Counted from the stretch's first letter, positions 44,158 through 54,989 are shown. The stretch is DNA of 64,000 nucleotides from Plazaster borealis (GCA_021014325.1 CM037473.1:4279501-4343500); one strand, 5' to 3'. Notes: a model not told the origin generated them from the letters alone. Made by a program: numbers and translations.

Positions 44158-44529
44158 TTGACTCCCCGTGCCAAAATAAAGCACTTATTGGGAATAGTGA
44201 AAAGGCATTTAAAATGAAGGCAACCGCAACATCAGACATGATATTAATGAGATGTGATGTCTTTTAAAACATTATATATTATGTTGAGAAATGTATCCCT
44301 TGAGCACACATCACACGAGGAGACTGTGCTACGCCCACCATTCTGGGAGCCAACAAGTAAGCGTGTAAACGCTGCATCACCTTAAATTTAGTCTGCACTA
44401 TTACATAACACACGGGGACATTGACTTCAAAAATGGCGCAACCAAGATTATTATGACAATGAAGTCAGCTGAATTAGGTCAATACATGGGTCTTAATTTG
44501 GTGTTAAATTAAAGCTGTTATCTTCATCT
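44158..44529. other. Spacer, nothing recognised
   Basis: A+T-rich, no exon or repeat recognised (DEPDC5 intron). Confidence 0.35.
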
Positions 44530-44890
44530 GTTTGAAATAATAAGCAACAAGGGAAAATTGACTGGGTAAATTTTTAATGATTTGGGGTTGAACAAAGAAA
44601 AATTGACTAGAGCGGAAATGGAACCAACGACCTCCGGATTAACGTGCCGGCGCTCTACCAACTGAGCTGGGGTGTGACTTGGGTGTGATCCCTGGCTACA
44701 CGGCAGTTGACGGCTGCATGGCTTCTGACTGACACCCACGAACAGGGATATTGACAATAGGGAGACCGCCAACATAGGGCTAGATAACTCAGTTGGTAGG
44801 GGGCGGGACTTGAACCAACGACCTCCGGATTCCGGAGGTCGTTGGTTCAAATCCCGCTCTTGTCAATTATTCTGTGTTCAACCCCGATCC
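44530..44890. mobile_element. tRNA-like (GTT-loop) repeat, rearranged with 26-bp-arm palindrome
   Basis: The minus-strand copy (44,530-44,669) carries the family signature: flank AAATTGACTGGGTAAATTT, a TTGAACAAAGAAAAATTGAC junction, and a tRNA-like core with ACGTTAATCCGG. A plus-strand 5' part follows (GGAGACCGCCAACATAGGGC). The 3' half of the tRNA-like core then occurs in both orientations back to back, forming a palindrome at 44,805-44,856 (CGGGACTTGAACCAACG and its complement, 25 of 26 paired). Confidence 0.82.
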
Positions 44891-45390
44891 ATCTTCATCT
44901 ATTTGATGAGCAAATGAACCACGTTTTGAGTTTGACAGGAAGTGCCTTGATTTGGCATGAATTGTCACCTGTAGACTGTCATTATGGAGCTAGCCATGAA
45001 GCCAAAGGCTGACATTCATATATGGCATGCAGAAATGCATGTTTTGCCATTTCACTCGCAAGTGGGATAACATACACATTTTGACTGCTTCGAGTGCTAT
45101 GGTTTAAACAACAATTTCTTTTAATGAAATGTGCTGGAATCTAAAATTTCTTCTGTGACTATATATTTTAATCAAATTTGTAAACTACATTCCCTAAAAC
45201 AACAAACAAATTCTCTATCATGCTTATATTTGTACTAACAATTTTGGGTATATTATCTGTTCTAGTTTTGCATTGAAAAATAACGATACTGTATTAATTT
45301 TATGCTAATAAAAAAGTAATTCTTTTGGCCATGAAATAATTATTTTCATATTTTCGTATTTCTTTGCATCAAAACTAATGTAGTAGAAGT
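44891..45390. other. Spacer, nothing recognised
   Basis: DEPDC5 intronic sequence, A+T-rich, with no exon-like stretch. Confidence 0.35.
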
Positions 45391-45835
45391 GTCGTGGCCG
45401 AGTGGTTAAGAGCACCGAATTCAAACTCTGGTGTTTTTGATCAGCAGAGTGTGGGTTCGAATCCCCAGCCGTGACACTTGTGTCCTTAAGCAAGACACTT
45501 AACCATTGCTTCGTCCTTCGGATGGGACGTAAAGCCGTTGGTCCCATGTGTTGTGTAACGCATGTAAAATAACCCAGTGCACTTATCGAAAAGAGAAGGG
45601 GTTCGCCCCGGTGTTCCTGGTTGTGGCTGCTGAATGCGCCATAGCACCTTGTAAAAACAATATAAGGTGCTACATAATTGGGTCTCATAATTCATAACTT
45701 CAATAACCCATCTTTCTGTTTAAAAAGTATGTACTAAGCGCCTTGAGTACCTTGTTTGGTAGATACGTGCGCTATATAAGACTATATAAGACTATATAAG
45801 ATATTATTATTGTTATTATTATTATTATTAGTTTG
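45391..45835 (+). mobile_element. tRNA-derived SINE, full-length copy
   Basis: Head GTCGTGGCCGAGTGGTTAAG (box A), long variable arm TCTGGTGTTTTTGATCAGCA, box B GGGTTCGAATCCC. Body TAAGCAAGACACTTAACC, CTTCGGATGGGACGTAAAG, GGTTCGCCCCGGTG, GCGCCATAGCACCTTGTAAA, AAGCGCCTTGAGTACC, then (GACTATATAA)n and (ATT)n tail. The head is most like a long-variable-arm (Leu/Ser-type) tRNA. It is the best reference copy in the window. Confidence 0.9.
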
Positions 45836-46076
45836 TGGCAGCACTGTTGGTAATTTCCCTATGAAATGTCTTCGGAGTTTTGACAAGAAAAACTGGTTTA
45901 GTCTTGCATAACATTTTGACAATAATTATTTAAGTTACGGGATGACAACCAAATTGTAAGATTGTTAAAACAAGACCAGGATATAAGCTCATAACAAAGG
46001 GAAAAAGATAAGAAACTTAGCATGGAGGGGATACAATTGAGTAAGGTTTGGGGGTAACACCTTGTTTATAGAACGT

Positions 46077-46163
46077 CTATGAGTTCTGGTGGTTCTAAAA
46101 AGAAAAGAAATGAACCGAAAGAAAAGAAATGAACCGGTTATTTTTAGAATCACCACAACTCAT
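46077..46163. repeat. Inverted repeat, 25-bp arms
   Basis: CTATGAGTTCTGGTGGTTC...AAAAA and TTTTTAGAATCACCACAAC..TAG face each other across ~37 bp. The right arm resembles bases 1-45 of the window. Probably ends of a degraded element. Confidence 0.65.
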
Positions 46164-46658
46164 AGATAAATATTTCATGAACATGGTGTTACACAAACCA
46201 TACTTGAAAGGGAAACAGAAAAAAATTAAGGGGTTTTGTGCATCGGAGCAAGGACGTCAAGTGCAACACAACCATCTCAAGTATTCATTCATTCATTCTT
46301 TTAAGTACATGTACTCATCGTCTCTTGTTGGAACGGACACGTTTTTTTTTTCTTTCCACATCTTACCCTTGAGGAGGAGGAGGGTGAGAAACCCCCAAGA
46401 GATTCCTTCAGCTGCTTGATAGGATGTGGGAAATAAGGGATTGACTCGGGAAGCTGACTTGCCGAGAGGGGTAGTTAGAAAGAAAAAGTAAAGTATAGGG
46501 AAGAGATGGAGATGGAGGAGGAAATAATAGGAAGGTAGGGACAAAGTTATTCAGTAGAGTTTATTTACAAGAAAAGGGGCTGATTCTATGGCTTTGTTAT
46601 GGGCCATTCACAATATTGTTGAAATTTTTACGAGCGTACAAACTGTACGGGGGGGGGG
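46164..46658. other. Spacer, nothing recognised
   Basis: Short frames here lack family features; purine-rich around 46,440-46,540. Confidence 0.35.
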
Positions 46659-46876
46659 CAGGGGCGGATCCAGGATTTTCCAAACGGGGGGGGCGTGAAA
46701 ATATACCAAGCAGCAAAATGATAAATGAAGTTTGTTGCGCCTGCGTAACACAAAGCTTCCCCATTTCCCCCTCCCCTTCTCTCTCTCTCCCTCTTTTTTT
46801 CTTTTCTCTCTTTTTTTTTTTTTATATGAAAAAGGGGGGGCGTGCGCCCCCCACGCCCCCCCTGGATCCGCGCCTG
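46659..46876. mobile_element. hAT-like MITE, CAGGGGCGGATCCAGG termini
   Basis: Left end CAGGGGCGGATCCAGG and right end complement CAGGCGCGGATCCAGG (15 of 16) enclose 218 bp with a long pyrimidine tract and GGGGCGTG modules. It sits in a G-run, so the expected 8-bp duplication would be poly-G and is uninformative. CAG-type ends with this consensus are widespread hAT-like MITE ends in animals. Confidence 0.75.
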
Positions 46877-48595
46877 GGGGGGGGGGGGGGTCTGCATCCC
46901 TGAATGCTTTCTAAATTTAAATAATGTTGATCTTGTCAATTTGTATTATGCTAATAATCTATACGGCAGGCCAGATGCTTCGTTCTGGAAAGGGCAAGAG
47001 CACCAAGTCGTTTTCTTATAGTGGTAAGGGCACCTCTAGAAGTTGTACAATTTATATTGGAACATTTCAAGGGGAACCAAGGCAATGATCAGGGGCAATG
47101 GAGGCAACTGCCTCTATTGCCTCCGTGAAGTTATCTACTACGGCTAAACTCAAATCAACATCGTTGATTTAGAGAGATTAGAATCGGTCATCATCGCATG
47201 ACATATGGCTAGCTTCCCACGCAGGTATCAACTGCGGATGTAGACTTGAATTCAAATCGCTGTATGGGCTGTGTATAGCCATGTACAGCCGTAATTTCCC
47301 CCCTTCAGCTGGGCCCAATTTATGGATCGAGTCTACTTACTGCTTTCGTGTTTACACTTTTAGGTGGGGAGAAGAGGATCCTGAAACGGTTTGTACGCTC
47401 GTGAAAATGTTCATAATTGTGAACGGTTGGTGCAAACTTGGTTTTGAAAACACATTTAATTTTGAAACAATGCACTAAGTACAACCTTATCTCTCTTCCA
47501 AAATGTGTTGCTTATTGTATAAGCAGAGCCATTATTATGCTAATAAACATGAAGGACAATGTTATCACAAAAAGTATATTTTACAAACAAAAGTGGGTCC
47601 AATTTCATAAAGCTGTTCAGACATGACATTTGGACCTTTAGAAAAAAAGCAGGACAATTTTGTGTAGCGAAGGGACAGTGGTGTAAACAGACAATTTCAT
47701 TTGTGAGTGTGTGGGGGGAGCAAGCGGGGGCGAAGACATCCTTTGGGGTGGGCTATTTTTTTTATTGCGTTGAACAATTCATTTGTTCATTTTTTTTTTC
47801 AATCTCATTTGTTGGGGGGGGGGGTGCAAGGGACACACGGATTCTGAGCAAGGGGGCTACACCTCATGTCAAAACGGTGTAATATGCCATTGTATTTGAC
47901 ACCCTTTCGGTGCGAATTTTGTCATCGTCCTAAAACATCAAAAGGTACTGCTCAACAAAATTGAAAACGAATAGCATCGAATGAACATTTCTTCTATTAC
48001 TAGAAGTATGAGATGTTTGCAGATATTACTGCTTACACAAAAGTATTTACTAAAGCAGAATTTGACAGGAAACCAGTCAAGAGCAGAGTAAACTGCATTG
48101 TTTTGGGGCTGGTAAACTATTTTTTCACTAAGCAAGACTTTTCTGTGCTAAGCAAATTTATGCCAAATGGCTTTATAATTTGGGCCAGGGGAAGAAATGC
48201 ACGAATGAAGGACAAGACAATAGACAGACTTATGAATGTGTATTAGTAAGGATTGCCCTTCAAAAAGATCAATGTGAAACTTTTACAAAATTTAAAATTT
48301 AAAGACCAAACCAAACCAAACCAAACCAAACCCCATAAAAACTCCCACCACCATCCCCACTCCCAGTCAGGGGGCCCTTTGGTAGAGAATGGCATGACCT
48401 CACTTTTGCATACGTTTTCCACGTCTCTCGCTGCAGCATGGTACTGATCCCTGCAGACAACTGAAAAAAAACTCTCTTCTCAAGCTGCCCTCTCTAGTCT
48501 TGATTGGCGACGCTGGTTTTTGTTTTAGTCAACGGTACAGGGCGCAACACCGACTGGCTCGGAGGGGTGCACCCACAGACATAATAATGTCTGTA
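46877..48595. other. DEPDC5 intron, nothing recognised
   Basis: G-runs at 47,813-47,824 and an (ACCAA)n tract at 48,306-48,330. No exon on either strand. Confidence 0.4.
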
Positions 48596-49052
48596 GATGC
48601 ACCACACTAAATAAACTCCCATAGTAACAAATACTAAATAATCAAAATTACTCAAACAATATTTGAAGTCTCTCTGCCTCTTGAAAACCATTCAAACAGC
48701 TTTTCGGACAACTAAATTTCAGATTTCTTTTCAATTCAGCCGTTTGGAATTTTCGCTAATTGCCCCAGAAAAAAAACACCCCGAAAATGTGCTTTTTCCA
48801 AAACCGACTTGCTGCCAGTTTTTGTATGACGCACTTCTCTACTTCCCAAGCCAAATAGGACCAACTCTAAAGCCCAAATTGTTCAAGTCTCCTCAAAAGT
48901 TGAAGCACAGAACCACCAGGTTGTGGTAACTTGTCAGAGTTACACATTTGCATGACCCCAAAAACGTTCTTATTCAAAAGATTTTGGGGGCCTACAAATT
49001 ATGATAATCAGTTCGGCGCAAGAATGTTTGTATATTTAGTGTGGTGCACCCG
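48596..49052. mobile_element. Candidate short TIR element
   Basis: GATGCACCACACTAAATA on the left (near 48,596) is mirrored by TATTTAGTGTGGTGCACC on the right (near 49,033). The enclosed ~440 bp include an 88-codon frame (48,663-48,929) that I do not recognise. The target duplication is not clear. Confidence 0.5.
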
Positions 49053-49235
49053 GAGGGGACTGGGCAAGATACAGATCTTCTCCAGTAATTCGTGTTGCGA
49101 TGTCGGCGACTACGCTAAGAAAACGAACGTCACCACTCAAGACTACCCTCCCCTTCTCTTGCTCTCTTCCCCCTCCCCTTAAGCAGAGGTTATAATGTAA
49201 TCTGAGGAGGTATCCTAGTACTATTATTTTCCTAC

Positions 49236-49408
49236 CAGGCTGTTCTTGAGTCGCCACATGTCACTGCGGCTGATGTACTGATCTTTAAAGACCAACTCCA
49301 CAAGATCCAGACCAACATCTTGAACTGACGACACACGACAAACCTCCACATCCTTGTAGGCTCTCAGTTGGAACAGGTTAGCTATCGTCTGATCCACGCT
49401 GATAATCT
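49236..49408 (-). CDS. DEPDC5: DEPDC5/Iml1 N-terminal region, exon B (partial gene)
   Basis: A 173-bp exon (two bases plus 57 codons). It has acceptor TCTTTTATCAG and donor GTAGGAAA on the minus strand. It reads [20 protein letters not shown], then [20 protein letters not shown] and [13 protein letters not shown]. The LDLVEL-FKDQYI-R-DMWRLK pattern is diagnostic for the N-terminal domain of DEPDC5/Iml1. It joins exon A through a split Glu codon (G + AG) and exon C in phase 0. No stop or missing splice base was seen, so the segment looks under selection. Confidence 0.94.
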
Positions 49409-50003
49409 CTGATAAAAGAAAACAACAATTTGGAAGGTAAATTGTATTTTAAAAACAAAGGGCAAGGCAAAAAATACTACATGGTAATTGGTGTCATCTA
49501 TCTTAAAAAGGGAAAATATTTTTGGACACACATTAAAGACAATTGGTAAATTATTGAAACAATGATTAGTTTCAGTCTGAAAACTTATTTATTTTAAAGT
49601 TGTTGTTGCTGTTGCTGTTGTTGTTCTTGTTTTGGGTGTTTTTATAAGAGGGTGTTGTGGTCATGTATTCTTCAAATCATGACTGGAACGGGCACTACCG
49701 AAAAGTATTAAATAGTGTCACAACATCCCCTTCTTTGTTTTGCTCCCCCCTTTAGTTGGGGGTAGGGTTGGGCCAGAGGAGGGGAGGCATTATTCTTAAA
49801 ATCATGATGATTTGAATGGTCACTTCCAAAAAACATTAAATAGTTCCCAATTGTAACAAATTCCTTTTTTTCTTGTTTTTTTCTGAAATACTTTTTTTGG
49901 GGTGGCGGTGTACTTATTCTTCAAATCTTAATGAGGCACTAGCCAAATTTAACATCTATAGAATATTAATCCTTTTTTGTTCTTCTTCTTTTTTCATACC
50001 TAC
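49409..50003 (-). other. DEPDC5 intron between exons A and B
   Basis: A 595-bp intron with GTAGGTAT donor and TTTTATCAG acceptor (minus strand). Contains a (TTG)n-rich stretch near 49,600. Confidence 0.8.
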
Positions 50004-50056
50004 CCTTCTGTGGTAGCTCTACATCTTTCAACGTGTTTACTTGCAACAGGAGGTGG
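50004..50056 (-). CDS. DEPDC5: DEPDC5/Iml1 N-terminal region, exon A (partial gene)
   Basis: A 53-bp exon (one base, 17 codons, one base). It reads HLLLQVNTLKDVELPQK between a TTCCATTAG acceptor and a GTAGGTATG donor on the minus strand. It aligns with the LLLQV-SLKEDLQK stretch just upstream of the exon B segment in DEPDC5. On its own it would be too short to call, but position, phase and sequence all fit. The preceding N-terminal exon, which should end in phase 2, was not found between 50,057 and 57,000. Confidence 0.87.
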
Positions 50057-50364
50057 CTAATGGAAAAAAAAGTTGCACATTGTTATTTCAATGTTAGACA
50101 AAAACCATCATGCATCAACTTTTAAAGACAATTTACAGAACAGAATTATAACCCTCAGACAAAATGGTTTTAAATTCATTCCAATCAATACCACCACCAA
50201 TGCTCCCGAGAAACATTTCCATCTAAAAAAACCTTGCTGATGAAATTTTCATAAGTTGATTGGATGGTGTGATTTTGAAGAAATTTAGAAGAATTATTTC
50301 ACTCCCAAATATTAATGATGTAATAGGCCCCATTTACCTTTCCTAATTTCATAATTATCTTTAA

Positions 50365-50742
50365 AGGGATTGTATACGTTTGGTAATTGGAACCCACTGT
50401 TTGTTTCAATCCTATATAGTTGTAGATATATACCATAAAACTAACCTGTGAAAAATTAATTTCAAATGGTAGTAGCGTTTTTGAGATATTGCCGAAAATC
50501 TGAAGCGATTATGTCCACGCAGGAAGAATAATTTGCCATTGGAATACACAATCTGTGAAACTTTACTGTCAGTAACGCTTCTCAGATTCAAATTGTATGG
50601 GATAAAACATGATATTTTGTTCCATAACCGCAGTACTTCGAAGTGAAACGTTTCTCAAAATGCATTATACTATCCAAAGTAGTAATTTTGTATTGACATT
50701 AATTTTGAGAGAGAGAGTCATTACCAAACGTATACAGACCCT
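50365..50742. mobile_element. TTAA-flanked MITE family B, copy 2
   Basis: TTAA at 50,361-50,364 and 50,743-50,746. Termini and interior as at 35,221-35,607. Confidence 0.9.
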
Positions 50743-50847
50743 TTAAAGTTTTTGTAATTTACAATCTTCCAGTTTTCCAATTCAATTAACCATTAATTGA
50801 TTCCACTCTATAATCCTCAGACAACTAAACTGTTGTTGTGTTGTGCA

Positions 50848-50981
50848 CCGGCTCAATTTCATGGCTCTGCTTACCGCGGAATTCTGCGCTTACGCCCAGC
50901 TACGTCCTATAAAAATACACACGTTACAATGCGCGTAAGCGCCGAATTATTTGGTAAGCAGTGCCATGAAATTGGGCCCAG
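50848..50981. mobile_element. Fold-back repeat with CAATTTCATGGC ends
   Basis: CTCAATTTCATGGCTCTGC, then TTACCGCGGAATT and GCGCTTACGC on the left, mirrored on the right by GCGCGTAAGCGC, GAATTATTTGGTAAGC and GTGCCATGAAATTGGGCC. A second, looser member ends at 52,318-52,336 (TCATGAAATTGGGCCCA). The 143-codon frame at 50,797-51,228 overlaps this and is not supported as a gene. Confidence 0.75.
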
Positions 50982-50999
50982 CTGGTCGTTTCGGGGGGA

Positions 51000-52330
51000 G
51001 TCTTATTTACATTTTATTCATGCAGACACTAAGCACAACTTGATCAATGGTGGCGCTCTTTGTTTTAAGTTGGCCATTACATGCAATACAATCAACAACA
51101 ACAAGCTAGCTCCATGCGTGTGTCCAGTCCACCCACACAACCTTCACACTCAGGAGTCAGCAGATCAGGTGAGAAAGATGCTTGTCAAAAATGTAAAAGA
51201 TGTTGATCTTTTATCAAATGACATTTAGTGTACCCATCATGACCATTGATAATTCTTTATGTGAACTGTTTCCCTATAAATGATAATTTGTGGTTTTTTA
51301 TGCTTAATTTAAATAAAATCTCCATGAATAGTGTGGATGGAGGATTTCCTCCCTCGCTCTAGGGGGGCCTAGACAACATTAAACATGCTGTCATCAGTCA
51401 TGCAGGTCATGGCAGTCATGGCCGGCTGTGTATAACTAAGTCAGTGTACTGTGACTGAGTGAAAGAGTAAACTTCAGTGAAAAACATGTAGGCGTTTAAG
51501 TCATATGTAAATTGTAGACAATGATGGAATGGATATTTTACCAGCAACTGCTGGAAACAGCACTGAACATGCGCAGAGACTGTATTTTGAGGGATGTAGA
51601 CATTTTACTGTGTTAAATGTTAGTCAGGTTCCCCCACGCCAACATTGTCATTGTGACTTCATAATTACAATACAAGATGGGAAAACAGATCATTTATTTA
51701 TTTTGGACTTTATTTCCCTTGAAATCAGCAGTATCCAATTAAATGTAGGAATAAGTTTAAATTAATAAATTATTATTAACTTATTAAGAACAAAAGAAGA
51801 GTATCCATTTTTGGGATGAGGGAAACAAATTCCGAAAAATGCCACGTGGTTTAAACCTCGAAGATGTAGAGCTAGAAGAAACACTACGCAATGAGCTACG
51901 CAGCAATGTTCAGAATTTTGAGGCAGTTAAAACATAGAATATAATGTTGGCTACTCGTGTACTTAGGTCAAAGAGGGCACTATAAACGGCTTAAAAATAG
52001 TGTTTACTAATTAAAAGTTAGCCGGTACCAGTAAGTAACCACTGCACTGCCTAAATTGTAAGTGCAGAAGAACATGCGTAGCCAATGTGTAGGGGGCCTA
52101 TTTCATAAATGATCAAGAAAATTTTGACAGCGCGTCACAATGGATTTGCATTATTGCATCACTCATCTGCTTAAATCAGAAACACCCCCTCCCTCCCCAC
52201 TGCAAGTTAATGTAAGCATGCCTTTTGCTTTGCTTACGCTTATTAGTGCTCAGTGTTTCTGAAATAGAAATTCGGCTAATGGAGACTCGGTAGACAGAAA
52301 ATGTAGCCTGACAGGCTTCATGAAATTGGG
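51000..52330. other. Spacer with one short unsupported frame
   Basis: A small frame ATG 51,839 to TAG 51,937 (32 residues, acidic, LEDVELEETLRNELRSN) has protein-like composition but no family match or splice context. It is recorded only. The right part (52,090-52,336) holds fold-back repeat ends. Confidence 0.3.
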
Positions 52331-52334
52331 CCCA

Positions 52335-52626
52335 GGTTTTTAGGGTTTCCCTTATATAGCCCAGGGTTTCCCTTATATAGCCCAGGGTTTCCCTTATATA
52401 GCCCAGGGTTTCCCTTATATAGCCCAGGGTTTCCCTTAGATAGCCCAGGGTTTCCCTTAGATAGCCCAGGGTTTCCCTTAGATAGCCCAGGGTTTCCCTT
52501 AGATAGCCCAGGGTTTCCCCTAGATAGCCCAGGGTTTCCCTTAGATAGCCCAGGGTTTCCCTTAGATAGCCCAGGGTTTCCCTTAGATAGCCCAGGGTTT
52601 CCCTTAGATAGCCCAGGGTTTCCCTG
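52335..52626. repeat. 21-bp minisatellite, ~14 units
   Basis: Unit GGGTTTCCCTTATATAGCCCA in the left four units, switching to the TTAGATAG variant in the right part. The minus-strand frame 52,318-52,653 reads (KGNPGLS/KGNPGLY)n only because 21 bp is seven codons. It begins with TTG, not ATG, and no signal peptide precedes it. Confidence 0.95.
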
Positions 52627-52930
52627 AATCTTTTTTGCTCCTGTAGTCCTCAAGATTTTTCACTAGGTAGCATGATTTTGCAAAGTCTACATTTTTATCA
52701 AATCTCCTGAGTTTTTTTTCCTAAAAAGCTTCTTTTTGTAAATTTACAAGTTGTTCTACCAAATGTAGAGCTGGTGCAGTTTGCTGCAGATACAGAGTGT
52801 GAAACCACTTAGTAAAACCGCATCAAGGACACACACAAAATATCAATGCCTGGAACCCAAGTTGCAGGAAAATCTGTTTGTAAACTTACTCTTTATTTTC
52901 ATTTTCTATGATAGTAAGTACCTCATTTTC

Positions 52931-53381
52931 AACCTCGTTCCCAGGGGTGATCGATCTCGCCACGCCATAACTCCTGGAATTGGTTCATTAAAATGTGCCA
53001 GAATCTGGCACATGGCTGATCCACTCTACGCGCCCGCTCAAGTATGATACCCCGCAAAAGAGGCTTTAAGTCAAAGAGCAACTGGTCACCTGTCATTCTT
53101 CTTTGATGGCTAACTGTATGCAGTTTACAACAAATGTAGGTTGATCGTGTTAAAACAGGATTCATTTTAAATGGAATCGCATCAAATTGCATTTTGACAC
53201 GCGCGTACTAAGCGTCCTACAAGCACCATACAAGCACTCGAAAGTTTTTTAACAAGCGTGCACGCAAAGTAGTCACTTTTGGGAGCCAATCATGCCCAGC
53301 GTTGTTTTTCAGTACATCCCTACCAGGGGTTAGTGACGACAAGTGTCGATACGGCACACTGCCCATGATACCGAGACTGCC
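52931..53381 (+). repeat. Dispersed ~450-bp repeat, copy 2 (pair with 17,774-18,273)
   Basis: Starts AACCTCGTTCCCAGGGG and carries the same ordered blocks through TACCAGGGGTTAGTGACGA and GATACGGCA. Confidence 0.75.
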
Positions 53382-53422
53382 TCATTTTGAATTTTGGTTT
53401 TCTGATTTAGCAGAAAATTATT

Positions 53423-53610
53423 TGGGGCTGAACAAAGACAAATTGACTAGAGATTAATTTGAACCAACGACCTCCAGATTAACGTGCCGGCGCTCTACTA
53501 ACTAAGCTATCTAGCCCTATATTGTATGTTATGTTAACAGTCTCCCTATTTTGTCAATATCTTTGTTTGGGGTACCAGTCAGAAGCCCAACAACCGTTAA
53601 CTGCTGTATA
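53423..53610 (-). mobile_element. tRNA-like (GTT-loop) repeat, minus strand
   Basis: Minus-strand core GGGCTAGATAGCTTAGTTAG, GCGCCGGCACGTTAAT, TGGAGGTCGTTGGTTCAAAT, followed by the TTTGTCTTTGTTCAGCCCC junction. The 5' part includes GACTGGTACCCC..AATATTGACAAAATAGGGAG. A G-run lies just right of it at 53,684. Confidence 0.8.
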
Positions 53611-53849
53611 GCCAGGGATCACACCTAAGTTTACGATACAACCTGGGAAGCGGCAGTTTTACTGCCCCCACCGCCCCCCCCCCCCCCGCCAGGGCGTTTA
53701 CTGTCCCACCACATCGCTAAGTGAGTCATTAAGGCACAACTCATTATTATTTGATGAATGCACACGGCCATTTTAACAGGCCTACGGCACACAAAAAACA
53801 ACTTTGGCTCCATTTCTTCCATCATGTCAATACCACATTAGAAATGCAC

Positions 53850-54410
53850 ACTCCACTCTAAGATACTAACATTAACACGCCGGGAGCTCATCCAAGCCAT
53901 GCCTAATACACTGAATAGTCATATAAGATGTACATGTATTGTTGTGGTTAATATAAATGCCAGTATGTAAACATGGTTAATGTTCAATCCCATAGTTTCT
54001 TCAATCATGTCAATTCCACAACAAAAATGCAGAGAGCTCATCCGAGCCAGTCTAAATATGGCCCTGTGTTGGCACTGAACATGTGCATACAAAATGTGTG
54101 TATATATATAAATCCCATATAATACATGTACATGTGTCATGTTCAATCCCATATATAATTTCAACAAAAATGCACACTCCACTAACATGACTTACACTAA
54201 CATACAGAGAGCTCATCCAAGCCAGTCTAAATATGGCCCTGGGTTGACACTGAGTAGTTATAGCGCATACAATGTATGTACATGTTATATAAAAACCCAT
54301 TTATCAAAGTTCATATGGAAATGACCTTGTGTTTACACTGAACAGTCATAGCACAAGATGTATATATAAATCCCATATAACAAACTGCATACTTATATGG
54401 AAATGAGTAA
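53850..54410. repeat. Degenerate tandem repeat, period ~150-175 bp
   Basis: GAGCTCATCCAAGCCAGTCT or close variants begin units near 53,884, 54,033 and 54,208. Each is followed by ATATGGCCCTGTGTTG-like, CTGAACAGTCATAGC-like and ATATAAATCCCATATA blocks. A last partial unit runs to ~54,400. Confidence 0.8.
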
Positions 54411-54729
54411 TGTGAGTAGACAGACTTGCTAACAGACTAGCTGTACATGTACTACAACAGTCACAGCCCTCTACACTGTGCATGTGTATGGATTAGGTAC
54501 AGAGGATCACTTCTGTACTAGATAATTATTCTTGCTCTATTTTGCATACTGTAACAGAGCATACTTTGATTACAGCACTCTATACAGAAGTTAATGTTGT
54601 TTCCTGCTTCTGTAAATGTACGGTAGGTAGTCTAAATAAAATATGCTGTACTAAAGCCAACTGTGAAATAAACTACATAGTACATGTATGTAGTTTGGGT
54701 ATGTTACACCCTTTCTCTGTACGTAGTTC

Positions 54730-54945
54730 GTCGTGTCAGTGCAAAAAATGTTGTATAGCTCCCAAAATAGCATACGTTACACGCAAGTTCGAAAGTGCCA
54801 AAAGGTTGTATCTCAAACAAAATAACTCGGATGTACACACAAAACCAATGCCCGCCAAGATACAACGTTTTTGCACGAAGCATTTTTTGTCCGAGATACG
54901 ACGCTGTTGCACTGACGCGATGAGCATGATGAGTTACTGCAGCAC
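54730..54945 (+). repeat. Dispersed repeat, pair with 2,220-2,460
   Basis: TCGTCGTGTCAGTGCAAA, AAGGTTGTATCTCAA, CGGATGTACACACAAAACC, ATACAACGTTTTTGCAC, GAGATACGACGC follow the order seen near the window start. Frames here on both strands are repeat-derived. Confidence 0.55.
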
Positions 54946-54989
54946 TGTCAAAAATATTGGAACCCTGCATTAATTATACTTGTTTTGGG

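Noticed and set aside
45391..45480. Functional tRNA gene (and similar heads at 3,992, 23,690, 44,600, 55,110, 56,340, 61,782)
   Set aside because: Cores have mismatched stems, are followed by shared non-tRNA bodies and tails, and recur in many copies. They are tRNA-derived repeats.
46616..46939. Overlapping Gly/Pro/Lys-rich frames on both strands
   Set aside because: They are the G-runs and pyrimidine tract of the CAGGGGCGGATCCAGG MITE.
50797..51228. 143-codon plus-strand frame beside the DEPDC5 exons
   Set aside because: Its first half is the CAATTTCATGGC fold-back repeat; the rest has no family features.
51839..51937. Short acidic 32-residue frame (LEDVELEETLRNELRSN)
   Set aside because: Protein-like composition, but too short, with no family match and no acceptor or donor that would make it an exon.
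52318..52653. 111-codon minus-strand frame (KGNPGLS)n as a possible structural or peptide-precursor protein
   Set aside because: Starts with TTG, lacks a signal peptide and ends in fold-back repeat DNA. The frame is a by-product of a 21-bp unit. Its LRTT start was briefly compared with the DEPDC5 N-terminus, but nothing beyond four residues fits.
54542..54973. 143-codon plus-strand frame
   Set aside because: Overlaps the dispersed repeat shared with 2,220-2,460, where the equivalent frame is not conserved.
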